NCBI RefSeq assembly: GCF_900291955.1
Contig: NZ_OLMR01000003.1
Span: forward strand, 265,809-329,808
Length of the DNA: 64,000 nucleotides
Source: Pseudoruminococcus massiliensis
Lineage (GTDB): Bacteria; Bacillota; Clostridia; Oscillospirales; Acutalibacteraceae
Direction of reading: 5' to 3'
The notes under the pieces are model-generated. The model was not told the origin of the DNA. It ran no database searches and was given only the letters and a program-made list of their open reading frames with translations. The translations under genes were made by a program, and so were the position numbers. This document shows positions 52,845 through 64,000 of the stretch, piece by piece (position 1 is the stretch's first letter; every line of letters begins with the position of its first letter).

Positions 52845-53500
52845 CTTATGATGATGACAACATACTAAGTATATCTGGAATACAACATTTTGTGTTTTGC
52901 CGCAGACAATGGGCTTTAATTCATATTGAACAGCAATGGGCAGAAAATTTACTTACTGTTAGCGGCGAAATTATGCACAATAAGGCTCATGACAATACTT
53001 TCTCGGAAACAAGAAACGGTGTAATAGTATCAAGAGGAATGCAAGTTGCTTCATATGAACTTGGCATATTCGGCGAATGTGATGTTGTTGAATTTATTCC
53101 GTCTGAAGGCGGTGCCTTGCTTTATGATAAGCCTGGAAAATATACTATCATTCCCGTTGAATACAAGCATGGTGAACCAAAGGTATCAGATGCAGATATA
53201 TTACAGGTTGCCGCACAAGCTTTGTGCCTTGAAAATATGTTTTGTACAAGCATAAACGAGGTGCATATATTCTATGGTAAAACAAAACGCAGACAGAGAA
53301 TAGAGCTTACTGATGATATAAGAATTCGCTTAAAGAGTGTAGTTGAAGAAATGCATGAACTTTATAGACGAAAATATACACCTAAAGTTAAGCAAAATAA
53401 AAATTGCAGAGCGTGTTCACTAAAGGATTTATGCTTGCCAAAGATAACAAAAATAAAAACTGTAAAAAGATATATTTCTGATATGACAAACGAGGATTGA
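52841..53500 (+). CDS. cas4: Cas4 exonuclease, adaptation
   Basis: This 219-residue RecB-type nuclease has the first cluster cysteine in FVFCRRQWALIHIE (near residue 21) and the C-terminal trio in NCRACSLKDLCLP. The nuclease core is seen in GECDVVEFIP, PVEYKHGEPKVSD and ADILQVAAQALCLENMF. It trims prespacers and checks the PAM before Cas1-Cas2 insert them. It overlaps cas7c by 4 nt and lies 3 nt before cas1, so translation is coupled. Confidence 0.95.
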   Translation: MTYDDDNILSISGIQHFVFCRRQWALIHIEQQWAENLLTVSGEIMHNKAHDNTFSETRNGVIVSRGMQVASYELGIFGECDVVEFIPSEGGALLYDKPGKYTIIPVEYKHGEPKVSDADILQVAAQALCLENMFCTSINEVHIFYGKTKRRQRIELTDDIRIRLKSVVEEMHELYRRKYTPKVKQNKNCRACSLKDLCLPKITKIKTVKRYISDMTNED

Positions 53501-53503
53501 ATT

Positions 53504-54535
53504 ATGAAAAAGCTTCTTAATACACTCTATATCAGTTCTCCGGATACATATTTATCACTCGATGGAGAAAATGTTGTTCTATCAAAAGAAAGACAGGAAA
53601 TAACGAGAGTTCCATTACATAACATAGAATCAATTGTTACTTTGGGATATAGTGGAATGAGTCCTGCTTTGCTTGGAAAATGTGCTGATAATAGTATAGG
53701 TGTTTCATTTCTGAGCAGAAGTGGAAGATTCCTTGCAAATGTGGTAGGTTCATATTGCGGTAATGTGATTCTTAGGAAAACCCAATATAAACTTTCTGAT
53801 GATGAAAATGCTTGTACTGAAATAGCTAGAAATATGATAGCTGGAAAACTGTATAATTCTCGTTGGGTTATTGAAAGAGCAACTCGTGATTATCCTAATT
53901 CGCTTGATATTAATAAATTAAAGAGTGTTTCTGCAAAACTTAAAGATTCAATAGCAAATCTTAATGACTGCAAAAATACCGAACAGCTTAGAGGTATTGA
54001 AGGCGAAGCTGCAACGAGATATTTTTCTGTATTTAATGATTTGATTTTACAACAAAAGGAGGACTTTGTTTTTAATGGAAGAAACAGAAGACCTCCAACA
54101 GACAGAGTTAATGCTTTGTTATCATTTTCGTATACACTGCTTACAAATATGACTGCTTCAGCTCTTTATTGTGTGGGACTTGACCCATATGTTGGCTTTA
54201 TGCACAAAGACCGTCCTGGAAGAGTATCGCTTGCACTTGATATGATAGAAGAACTCAGAGCGGTTTTTGCAGACCGTTTTGTGCTTACTGTAATAAATAA
54301 AAAAATCGTGAATAAGAATGATTTCTTTATCAAAGAAAATGGAGCGGTCTTGCTTAATGATGATGGTAAAAAGAAAATTATTAAGTCATGGCAGAATAAA
54401 AAATCACTTGAAATAAAACACCCATTTTTAGAAGAGAAAGTTGAATGGGGTATGGTTCCTTATGTTCAGTCATTACTTCTTGCAAGATGTCTTAGAGGTG
54501 ATCTTGATGGTTATCCGCCCTTTATGTGGAAGTAG
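53504..54535 (+). CDS. cas1: Cas1 integrase (type I-C)
   Basis: This 343-residue protein starts with KLLNTLYISSPDTYLSLDGE. The catalytic residues are visible as Glu in GIEGEAATRYFSVFND, His in VGFMHKDRPGRVSLALDMIE and the downstream acidic EELRAVFADRF. It inserts spacers at the leader end with Cas2. It is complete and intact, in line with the very long array. Its stop is 12 nt before the cas2 start. Confidence 0.96.
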   Translation: MKKLLNTLYISSPDTYLSLDGENVVLSKERQEITRVPLHNIESIVTLGYSGMSPALLGKCADNSIGVSFLSRSGRFLANVVGSYCGNVILRKTQYKLSDDENACTEIARNMIAGKLYNSRWVIERATRDYPNSLDINKLKSVSAKLKDSIANLNDCKNTEQLRGIEGEAATRYFSVFNDLILQQKEDFVFNGRNRRPPTDRVNALLSFSYTLLTNMTASALYCVGLDPYVGFMHKDRPGRVSLALDMIEELRAVFADRFVLTVINKKIVNKNDFFIKENGAVLLNDDGKKKIIKSWQNKKSLEIKHPFLEEKVEWGMVPYVQSLLLARCLRGDLDGYPPFMWK

Positions 54536-54546
54536 GTGTAATTTAT

Positions 54547-54837
54547 ATGCTTGTGCTTATTACCTATGATGTAAATACTGAAACTACTGACGGCAAAAAA
54601 CGCTTGCGTAAGGTTGCTAAAGAATGTGTTAACTATGGAAAAAGAGTTCAAAACTCGGTTTTCGAGTGTGTTATGGATGCAGCAACAAGCAGGCTAGTCA
54701 AAGAAAAACTAATAAATATAATAGATGAGAAATTTGATAGCATAAGATTCTATTACCTTGGAAATAACTATAAAACTAAAGTGGAACATTATGGTATAGA
54801 TAATACATTCGATGTGGAGGGAGTGTTGCTATTTTAG
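54547..54837 (+). CDS. cas2: Cas2 (type I-C)
   Basis: From the ATG at 54547 the protein has 96 residues, the usual I-C Cas2 length; the open frame reaches back to an ATG at 54526 that overlaps cas1. AGGTG lies about 9 nt upstream. It has the ferredoxin-like start MLVLITYDVNTETTDGKKRL with the conserved Asp, and NSVFECVMDAATSRLVKEKL. It bridges two Cas1 dimers in spacer insertion. It is the last cas gene; the array leader starts at once. Confidence 0.95.
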   Translation: MLVLITYDVNTETTDGKKRLRKVAKECVNYGKRVQNSVFECVMDAATSRLVKEKLINIIDEKFDSIRFYYLGNNYKTKVEHYGIDNTFDVEGVLLF

Positions 54838-54999
54838 TGCGAATAGTAAGCTTACATAAATTTACAAGGATATTCGCACCATAAAAATATAATTTTGCAA
54901 ATCTAATATTAAATCTGCTTTTATATACCTAACTATAATTTTGTGAAAAAGTGCAGATATATAGTTGATTTAAGAGTAAATATTATGTTGGATTTTGCT
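54838..54999 (+). promoter_or_regulatory. CRISPR leader
   Basis: This AT-rich stretch of 162 nt lies between cas2 and the first repeat. GTGCGAATA (54837-54845) and TATTCGCAC (54871-54879) form a 9-bp inverted pair that encloses a GTAAGCTTAC palindrome. It may end the cas transcript or serve as an integration-host-type signal. TATAAT at 54934-54939 could be the array -10 box, but no good -35 is present. Confidence 0.65.
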
Positions 55000-57900
55000 G
55001 TCGCTCTCCTCACGGAGAGCGTGGATTGAAATGCCAAGCGTGATTTGTACGGTACCACCGTCACAATGTCGCTCTCCTCACGGAGAGCGTGGATTGAAAT
55101 CAGTAACACAAAAAGCGGAGGCAATAGCTGTTGTGTCGCTCTCCTCACGGAGAGCGTGGATTGAAATTGACGAACATCATAAGCGAAGCTATAAGCCCCA
55201 GGTCGCTCTCCTCACGGAGAGCGTGGATTGAAATCTGTGGATTTTATTTTATCTACTTTAGTTGCTTGGGTCGCTCTCCTCACGGAGAGCGTGGATTGAA
55301 ATATAAGTTGCCGAATCAAAATAAATATTTCTTGCAACGTCGCTCTCCTCACGGAGAGCGTGGATTGAAATCAAGTCTCCGCATCAAACATCATTTTAAA
55401 ACCATAACGTCGCTCTCCTCACGGAGAGCGTGGATTGAAATATCATCACACTTAGACACAAACGAAAAATAGTCAGTCGCTCTCCTCACGGAGAGCGTGG
55501 ATTGAAATCAAAATCACGAGCATTAAACATAATGCTTGCTTCGTCGCTCTCCTCACGGAGAGCGTGGATTGAAATTGCTGTTACTGTTGGTAAAGACGGC
55601 ACCCTCGGCTGTCGCTCTCCTCACGGAGAGCGTGGATTGAAATCTATTAATTCCGAAAGGAGGTTAAATTATGATTAAGGTCGCTCTCCTCACGGAGAGC
55701 GTGGATTGAAATTGTGTATCATATTGGTATCCAATAAGACAATGTAGTCGCTCTCCTCACGGAGAGCGTGGATTGAAATCTATAATTCGTTATGGTACTT
55801 CATTTATCTTTAGTCGCTCTCCTCACGGAGAGCGTGGATTGAAATATAAACTTACGAACAAATTTAATGCCAACAGACACGTCGCTCTCCTCACGGAGAG
55901 CGTGGATTGAAATAAATGCACGACAGCCTTTACCTGACATTTGCACACGTCGCTCTCCTCACGGAGAGCGTGGATTGAAATTGATGAGATTATCAGAAAT
56001 AAAGCGTTAAAAGCAGAGTCGCTCTCCTCACGGAGAGCGTGGATTGAAATGCGTATCGTCACTGATACACGAGAAGTCATTTAAAGCGTCGCTCTCCTCA
56101 CGGAGAGCGTGGATTGAAATCGCTCACGAAGCGGAAGCAGGTAAACAAAGTAGTGTCGCTCTCCTCACGGAGAGCGTGGATTGAAATATGATGGGTCGCC
56201 ACCATGCTCGCCACAGATACCGTCGCTCTCCTCACGGAGAGCGTGGATTGAAATGCACTTTGCAAGATTGGTATGCTGGTAAACATAGTGTCGCTCTCCT
56301 CACGGAGAGCGTGGATTGAAATTCGTTATTAGCCGTTATAATTGCAATTGGATATACAGTCGCTCTCCTCACGGAGAGCGTGGATTGAAATCTATATAAT
56401 GCAAATTTCAATCCTTACAGGATAATGTCGCTCTCCTCACGGAGAGCGTGGATTGAAATTTGAGCTTCTGAGGAATATTATCACTCTGCTTAAACGTCGC
56501 TCTCCTCACGGAGAGCGTGGATTGAAATGTGCCAAGCACCGTCTTGATGTTGTTCAGGAACTGTGTCGCTCTCCTCACGGAGAGCGTGGATTGAAATCTT
56601 TCTGACTTGTATATATAAAATCCGCTTTGGATGTCGCTCTCCTCACGGAGAGCGTGGATTGAAATTTATATAATCAAGTTAATGCCCTTTTGCACCTCGG
56701 TCGCTCTCCTCACGGAGAGCGTGGATTGAAATGGGTAAAAACAAAAAAGGACGGTGCTAAAAATGAGTCGCTCTCCTCACGGAGAGCGTGGATTGAAATT
56801 TGCATACTTTAACCTTAGAAAAACTCAATATAGTCGCTCTCCTCACGGAGAGCGTGGATTGAAATAATATGCCAAACATTGATATGGAGAATGAATCGGG
56901 TCGCTCTCCTCACGGAGAGCGTGGATTGAAATCTGTTTTGCGGCGGCAATAGAACGATTACTAATAATAGTCGCTCTCCTCACGGAGAGCGTGGATTGAA
57001 ATCGGGCTGTAAATTGTTTCATAATGATAACCGCTAGTCGCTCTCCTCACGGAGAGCGTGGATTGAAATCAAAGCACAATTTGGTCATTATTATTTATAC
57101 AGTGTCGCTCTCCTCACGGAGAGCGTGGATTGAAATGAGTATCTGTAAGCCCTAAACGATGTAATTTAAGAAGTCGCTCTCCTCACGGAGAGCGTGGATT
57201 GAAATAAAATGCAGAAGGTCAAGATGTTAAGTATGGTCATGTCGCTCTCCTCACGGAGAGCGTGGATTGAAATATCAGCGGAATAATCGTTGTCGTTCTG
57301 CTGGTTCGGTCGCTCTCCTCACGGAGAGCGTGGATTGAAATCGTGTCTGCGGCACAGCATATCATTGACACTGGTAGTCGCTCTCCTCACGGAGAGCGTG
57401 GATTGAAATATTTTCAACAGGTCAGCGAAGACCACGAACGGAAAGTCGCTCTCCTCACGGAGAGCGTGGATTGAAATTTGTCTTGCTATGACTATACAAT
57501 AACACTTTCAAGAGTCGCTCTCCTCACGGAGAGCGTGGATTGAAATGTGAGAGTAGAGCAGACCGAACAGGTTTGCCATACCCGTCGCTCTCCTCACGGA
57601 GAGCGTGGATTGAAATTATGAGGACATGAAGAAGCGTCAGATGACAAGCGTCGCTCTCCTCACGGAGAGCGTGGATTGAAATCTTTAGCCAATTTTATAG
57701 TTTGTATTATCAAGCTGTCGCTCTCCTCACGGAGAGCGTGGATTGAAATCCAGATAAGAAAATAGAAATAATTTACGGTAATACTGTCGCTCTCCTCACG
57801 GAGAGCGTGGATTGAAATGGTATGATTCTTGCTGTCGGTATCGGTGTTAAATTGTCGCTCTCCTCACGGAGAGCGTGGATTGAAATGCTTTAATCGCTCT

Positions 57901-60900
57901 AAGGCTCGTTGCTATGACACAGTCGCTCTCCTCACGGAGAGCGTGGATTGAAATCAAAGTCTGTAACAAGCGTTGATGATTATACTGCAGTCGCTCTCCT
58001 CACGGAGAGCGTGGATTGAAATATCAGTATAAGCACGAATAAGTGTATTGCCTGTTTCAGTCGCTCTCCTCACGGAGAGCGTGGATTGAAATCGCCATAA
58101 CATCACCTCCTTATCTGATTGTTGGCTGTCGCTCTCCTCACGGAGAGCGTGGATTGAAATTTGAGGTTGTATATTTTAATCTCAAGCTCCATACGGTCGC
58201 TCTCCTCACGGAGAGCGTGGATTGAAATCGTTTATATATGCAGTTGCGGCAACAGCTCGTTTGTCGCTCTCCTCACGGAGAGCGTGGATTGAAATCATTG
58301 TTTAAAAATCTCCTTTGTAGATAGAACCACCGTCGCTCTCCTCACGGAGAGCGTGGATTGAAATTCAGCACAAAAGGCGGCGAAAAAAATAACTGAGTCG
58401 CTCTCCTCACGGAGAGCGTGGATTGAAATGAGAGGTGGTAATTATAATCTTAATGACTATATAAGTCGCTCTCCTCACGGAGAGCGTGGATTGAAATTCG
58501 ATTTAGTAATATAGTTTTGCTGAAATGTATCGTCGCTCTCCTCACGGAGAGCGTGGATTGAAATCTATCCTTCGCAGTCTTGGATTTACCATTGCCACTG
58601 TCGCTCTCCTCACGGAGAGCGTGGATTGAAATGGATTTAAAATAATGATTATCAACATCATTAGTGTCGCTCTCCTCACGGAGAGCGTGGATTGAAATAT
58701 ATACTTAAACGGTATATCAAATTTAGGCGGTGGTCGCTCTCCTCACGGAGAGCGTGGATTGAAATGAGTTAGGAGACATTATCTCCTTCAACCTCACCAC
58801 TGTCGCTCTCCTCACGGAGAGCGTGGATTGAAATAATAAAGAACGGAGGTGAATGTCGTGCAGACAAGAGTCGCTCTCCTCACGGAGAGCGTGGATTGAA
58901 ATACCGACACGGTGGCTACTCTTACCGTGGTGAACACGTCGCTCTCCTCACGGAGAGCGTGGATTGAAATCTATGTTGGCGGTAAGAGTCCCTATACATG
59001 TTTGGTCGCTCTCCTCACGGAGAGCGTGGATTGAAATCTTTGTGTCCTCTGCCTTGTATATGTGCGGTTTGGTCGCTCTCCTCACGGAGAGCGTGGATTG
59101 AAATTGAATGGTATCTACTTCAATTTCAATAATGTAGAGTCGCTCTCCTCACGGAGAGCGTGGATTGAAATATTGGCAGACATACAGCTCCGGTCAAAGA
59201 GGTAACTGTCGCTCTCCTCACGGAGAGCGTGGATTGAAATTCCGTCCTTGAGGGTTATGCGGAGTATTACAGCGTCGCTCTCCTCACGGAGAGCGTGGAT
59301 TGAAATTGCTCGACTATTAAGCCCACTCTGACATCAAAGCTGTCGCTCTCCTCACGGAGAGCGTGGATTGAAATTGTCAGATAGGCTCAATCACCTCGAA
59401 GCGATTATGTCGCTCTCCTCACGGAGAGCGTGGATTGAAATCCGTCATATATCCACCTGTCATTATATCTGGATAAGTCGCTCTCCTCACGGAGAGCGTG
59501 GATTGAAATCTTTTTGATTGCCGTTGTATCAATGCGAGAGGAAGTCGCTCTCCTCACGGAGAGCGTGGATTGAAATGCACTCAAGGTCAACAATGAAATC
59601 ATTATGATACCGGTCGCTCTCCTCACGGAGAGCGTGGATTGAAATATTGTATTTATACACTACATTATATTCCATTTTGTCGCTCTCCTCACGGAGAGCG
59701 TGGATTGAAATTTGATGATGTTGTACCTATATTACGATTTTTTATAGTCGCTCTCCTCACGGAGAGCGTGGATTGAAATAGCTTGCGTTATATCTTTATC
59801 TTCTCTAAGTCCTCGTCGCTCTCCTCACGGAGAGCGTGGATTGAAATGATAGATATGGAAGATTTATATACACTTCTTAATATGTCGCTCTCCTCACGGA
59901 GAGCGTGGATTGAAATAATCTGATATACAAACGATATTGAAATTATCCAAAACAGCGTCGCTCTCCTCACGGAGAGCGTGGATTGAAATCGAAAGCGTCC
60001 ACCGGGTAAACCTCGAAAGAGTGCGTCGCTCTCCTCACGGAGAGCGTGGATTGAAATCAGGATAAGTCCTCGTCCATAATGACACGACCGTTGCGGTCGC
60101 TCTCCTCACGGAGAGCGTGGATTGAAATCCTGGTGGTGAGATAGACCACCTCGACAACATCTGTCGCTCTCCTCACGGAGAGCGTGGATTGAAATAGAAT
60201 CGTAATAAAAAGAAGGTGAAGCGAAATGTTTGTCGCTCTCCTCACGGAGAGCGTGGATTGAAATCACAAGTGAAGCGGCTGTCTCAAAGTCCGACCATGA
60301 GTCGCTCTCCTCACGGAGAGCGTGGATTGAAATACCGGAGACTGACATTGAAGCTCTGATTGCAGAAGTCGCTCTCCTCACGGAGAGCGTGGATTGAAAT
60401 GCAACTCGTTTCGGTCGAGAGGTGGGTCACAGGCAGTCGCTCTCCTCACGGAGAGCGTGGATTGAAATGTTTGTACCTGCACCCTTAGCATTTACAGACA
60501 GAAGTCGCTCTCCTCACGGAGAGCGTGGATTGAAATAATAAACGAAAAGCAAGTTGTTATGATACAATGGGTCGCTCTCCTCACGGAGAGCGTGGATTGA
60601 AATAGCTTAACTTAATAAAATAAAATAAAATAAAAATTGAGGTGGTCGCTCTCCTCACGGAGAGCGTGGATTGAAATCGCTTTTGCTGTTGATGGTGCTA
60701 CTACTACTACTGTCGCTCTCCTCACGGAGAGCGTGGATTGAAATGCACATCAACAACATTCGGCGGAATTGTTGGCATGGTCGCTCTCCTCACGGAGAGC
60801 GTGGATTGAAATATATAATCCAAACTCACCTCTGTTTGAATTATATCAGTCGCTCTCCTCACGGAGAGCGTGGATTGAAATGCTAAGACGGCTATGAACG

Positions 60901-63803
60901 ATTACACAATGGAGGACGTCGCTCTCCTCACGGAGAGCGTGGATTGAAATCCGACAGAGTACGAAGAATAAGGAGGACAACATGTCGCTCTCCTCACGGA
61001 GAGCGTGGATTGAAATGGCGTATCGGCTCTAAGTGGGGTCACTCTCTATGGGTCGCTCTCCTCACGGAGAGCGTGGATTGAAATTCGAGCGGCGTATGCA
61101 AGCCAAAGCTGCCGGGGAGTCGCTCTCCTCACGGAGAGCGTGGATTGAAATTCCGATAATGACCGAGCAATGCTCCTGTATATCTAGTCGCTCTCCTCAC
61201 GGAGAGCGTGGATTGAAATTTATTGTTATTGCAGTAGTAAAAGTAGTTAAAAATGTCGCTCTCCTCACGGAGAGCGTGGATTGAAATGATATTTAGTTTG
61301 GCGACTTGTAATGATATGCCGAGTCGCTCTCCTCACGGAGAGCGTGGATTGAAATTTGTAAATGGAGAATTGTATGCAGTCACACCCGAAGTCGCTCTCC
61401 TCACGGAGAGCGTGGATTGAAATTCCAATACCTCCAGGCAATTTACTTGCCATATAGTCGCTCTCCTCACGGAGAGCGTGGATTGAAATAACGCAACAAA
61501 AGTAGCACAAAGACTTGAAGAAGTCGCTCTCCTCACGGAGAGCGTGGATTGAAATAGCATATGTAAGAGTTATCCAACGACACTTCTTTAGTCGCTCTCC
61601 TCACGGAGAGCGTGGATTGAAATTGTTTTAGCTGCTTGGATAGCAGCCGTAGCCATATGTCGCTCTCCTCACGGAGAGCGTGGATTGAAATGTAAGCATT
61701 TGAAAGAGCGTTTTCCAATGTGCAAATGGTCGCTCTCCTCACGGAGAGCGTGGATTGAAATTCGGAGGTTAATCTTAAAGCCTCCGCCCATCACCCGGTC
61801 GCTCTCCTCACGGAGAGCGTGGATTGAAATAGCTGCGAACGCATTAACTGCAACTACTGACATAGTCGCTCTCCTCACGGAGAGCGTGGATTGAAATTAA
61901 GAAATTTAGAAATATACTTAATGAAAATGGGTGTCGCTCTCCTCACGGAGAGCGTGGATTGAAATCGTAAATGGGTGACAAGTGAAATTCTTCCCTCAAT
62001 TGTCGCTCTCCTCACGGAGAGCGTGGATTGAAATTCTTTTGCATTTTTTGTTTTTGCATATTATCGTATGTCGCTCTCCTCACGGAGAGCGTGGATTGAA
62101 ATCTATATAATCCAAGACTTTACCCCAGCCAAATGGGTCGCTCTCCTCACGGAGAGCGTGGATTGAAATTTCATGGTAAGACCACTCGTAACGGTAAGTC
62201 TACTGTCGCTCTCCTCACGGAGAGCGTGGATTGAAATATTTGCGTAATCAATTAATTTGTTACGCTTTGTGTCGCTCTCCTCACGGAGAGCGTGGATTGA
62301 AATTGCGATTTAATCGCAATATATATATTTAAAATCTATGGTCGCTCTCCTCACGGAGAGCGTGGATTGAAATATAACCATGTGTCCAGTCGAGGCTTGT
62401 TTGACTTTAGGTCGCTCTCCTCACGGAGAGCGTGGATTGAAATCAGGAGAAACGACATTTAAATACGAATACGACAGGTCGCTCTCCTCACGGAGAGCGT
62501 GGATTGAAATAGCTCCCAGCTCTACTAAGCGAGAGAGTGTCACTGGTCGCTCTCCTCACGGAGAGCGTGGATTGAAATAGAAAACGGCTTAGAAATCGTG
62601 GATATACAAATAGTCGCTCTCCTCACGGAGAGCGTGGATTGAAATGCTTGAGGACTATATCACTGTTGCGGATGTAAGTACAAGTCGCTCTCCTCACGGA
62701 GAGCGTGGATTGAAATCGCAGGAGCGATTGAGGGAGTATTAAGTAGCCAAAGTCGCTCTCCTCACGGAGAGCGTGGATTGAAATTGCCGCCAGTTTGCGA
62801 ATCGTTGAGGGGCAAAAAGTCGCTCTCCTCACGGAGAGCGTGGATTGAAATCGCTACTGTTCGGTTATCGTTGCGGTATGAGATTAGTCGCTCTCCTCAC
62901 GGAGAGCGTGGATTGAAATTTCATACCAGCCGAAAACAGATTGCCTAATTGCGGTCGCTCTCCTCACGGAGAGCGTGGATTGAAATGTCTAAATTTCCGT
63001 TTTGTATACCATTTGATATAGTCGCTCTCCTCACGGAGAGCGTGGATTGAAATACAAATTGCGTATTTAAAAATTGTGCATATATACGTCGCTCTCCTCA
63101 CGGAGAGCGTGGATTGAAATAAGACCTCATACAGCGTTTTTAGTTGGCTTGAGGGGTCGCTCTCCTCACGGAGAGCGTGGATTGAAATCGAGCAGGATAT
63201 GTGGAAGTATTCGTCATTTTGGTACGTCGCTCTCCTCACGGAGAGCGTGGATTGAAATCCTCCGAGGAGACGAATCAATCCTCATTGTTATCCAGGTCGC
63301 TCTCCTCACGGAGAGCGTGGATTGAAATGATTGATAAGCTCCAGCCAGCTCTCAAGGATACTGTCGCTCTCCTCACGGAGAGCGTGGATTGAAATAAATA
63401 TTAACGGAGTTATACGCTTACTCGGCGGAGGGTCGCTCTCCTCACGGAGAGCGTGGATTGAAATTGCTTTTAATTCAGCTTTAGAGTACTTGTTGATAAG
63501 TCGCTCTCCTCACGGAGAGCGTGGATTGAAATTGATAGTCTCCACGGCGCAAAATGTAAGGCCACTCGGTCGCTCTCCTCACGGAGAGCGTGGATTGAAA
63601 TGACGACGGCTTTCGCCTGATTTTTTGCCGCCTTGTCGCTCTCCTCACGGAGAGCGTGGATTGAAATTTATTGTTGAAGCATTGGAAGCTCCAGCTGATA
63701 CAGTCGCTCTCCTCACGGAGAGCGTGGATTGAAATCAAATTGGCGATAGAATGGGGGCAAAATTGGCTCAGTCGCTCTCCTCACGGAGAGCGTGGATTGA
63801 AAT
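55000..63803 (+). CRISPR. Type I-C CRISPR array, 130 repeats and 129 spacers
   Basis: The repeat is 33 nt. It starts GTCGCTCTCCTCACGGAGAG and ends CGTGGATTGAAAT. An 8-bp stem CGCTCTCC/GGAGAGCG with loop TCAC precedes the handle, typical of I-C. By marking each repeat start I counted 130 copies, first at 55000 and last at 63771, with a mean period of 68 nt. All copies look identical. Spacers are mostly 33-37 nt; extremes are 32 (58365-58396), 40 (59917-59956) and 41 (60604-60644). Open frames seen across the array are artefacts of the repeat. The leader end is at cas2 and the far end is interrupted by an IS element. The uniform repeats and intact adaptation genes point to an active system. Confidence 0.97.
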
Positions 63804-63818
63804 TCGGAGGTTAATCTT
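63804..63818 (+). other. Truncated spacer remnant after the last repeat
   Basis: The 15 nt TCGGAGGTTAATCTT after repeat 130 equal the first 15 nt of the spacer at 61762-61797. After them the sequence changes to the IS end, so a spacer was cut by insertion. Confidence 0.7.
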
Positions 63819-64000
63819 TTGGACCATAGTCAATAAAGTAGACAAGTAAAAGAGCAAATTTTACAAAAAATTCATTTCTGCCTGATCAGGAGAGAGGCCG
63901 TTATTGTGAGAATGAGGTCTGAAAGAATTGTAGAAACCGTTGATATACTGAAAAATGCTCAGTTTCAGTTCATCAAAGGAAGAGTAAGTTCTGCGGTTGG
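63819..64000 (-). mobile_element. IS3-family insertion sequence, partial
   Basis: The element begins TTGGACCATAGTC, or at the following TG, directly inside the truncated spacer and runs off the right edge. It carries the 3' end of a transposase gene on the minus strand, with a ~42-nt non-coding end, as in IS3-type elements. The other end and target duplication are outside the window. Confidence 0.75.
63861..64000 (-). CDS. IS3-family transposase OrfB, C-terminal fragment
   Basis: The minus strand reads 46 codons to a TAA at 63861. The protein is YSSFDELKLSIFQYINGFYN, then SFRPHSHNNGLSPDQAEMNF. The 'YI.GFYN..RPHS..N.LSP' pattern is the end of the rve (integrase-core) domain of IS3/IS150-type transposases. 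The gene enters from the right edge, so only the C-terminus is seen. Confidence 0.82.
   Translation of the reverse strand, partial: NRRTYSSFDELKLSIFQYINGFYNSFRPHSHNNGLSPDQAEMNFL

Noticed and set aside
56814..56832. The end of the spacer at 56800-56832 resembles the cas1 segment near 53769-53790 (17 of 19 bases, encoding LRKTQY)
   Set aside because: The match is at the PAM-distal end only, the seed does not match, and about this level of similarity is expected by chance among 129 spacers and 55 kb. It might point to a spacer from another cas1, but the support is weak.
54933..63738. Many open frames across 55-64 kb with repeated peptides such as SLSSRRAWIEI or ISIHALREESD
   Set aside because: They are translations of the CRISPR repeat in different frames, not genes.

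Overview
The window looks like chromosomal DNA of a low-GC, anaerobic gut Firmicute. Ruminococcus/Oscillospiraceae is my inference from gene content: fermentative AdhE, a DUF5711 protein, HemZ, a DUF4422 protein, and many near-consensus sigma-A promoters. No rRNA or tRNA genes were seen.

Layout. (1) 1-637: 5' part of a hemZ-like radical SAM gene on the minus strand. (2) 948-7539: a plus-strand surface-polysaccharide operon (ABC exporter, GT4, secreted Ig-like protein, polyprenyl glycosylphosphotransferase, EpsG-like polymerase). (3) 7685-13737: a mini sortase-type protein, then DUF4422, UDP-galactopyranose mutase and two large convergent GlfT2-like galactofuranosyltransferases, so the glycan probably contains galactofuranose. 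(4) 13929-24647: patatin, PflX-like radical SAM, UPF0178, adhE (strong promoter overlapped by a Rex-like operator), DUF5711, ClC channel, P-loop protein. (5) 24704-38493: pgi, methyltransferase, prfC, a DegT/TarI-like/LicD wall-decoration group, folD, lgt, an M16 peptidase pair, and glnK/amt with a terminator in the amt leader. (6) 38695-41669: cupin, secreted protein, lipoprotein, and a decayed gene. (7) 41949-46278: a kinase-STAND-repeat protein with an HTH-like partner, a candidate conflict or signalling module. (8) 46751-63803: a complete type I-C CRISPR-Cas system (cas3, cas5c, cas8c, cas7c, cas4, cas1, cas2) with a very long array that I count as 130 repeats and 129 spacers, cut at its far end by an IS3-family element.

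The main discovery is in the 205-bp gap between cas3 and cas5c. The minus strand there carries a complete small-RNA unit. It has a promoter, an 8-bp hairpin of new sequence, the exact last 12 nt of the CRISPR repeat, a spacer-like guide, and an intrinsic terminator whose T-tract lies only on that strand. Guide positions 1-20 match the cas5c promoter at 18 of 20 positions. The two mismatches fall at positions 6 and 12, the bases flipped out in type I Cascade, and a TTC PAM (type I-C) adjoins the site. The site covers the -10 box. This predicts a CreR-like guide that lets Cascade repress its own operon while cas3 stays on a separate promoter.

Three intergenic regions (23614-24114, 33467-33783, 36574-36740) share a family of palindrome-rich, MITE-like repeats with related inverted ends.
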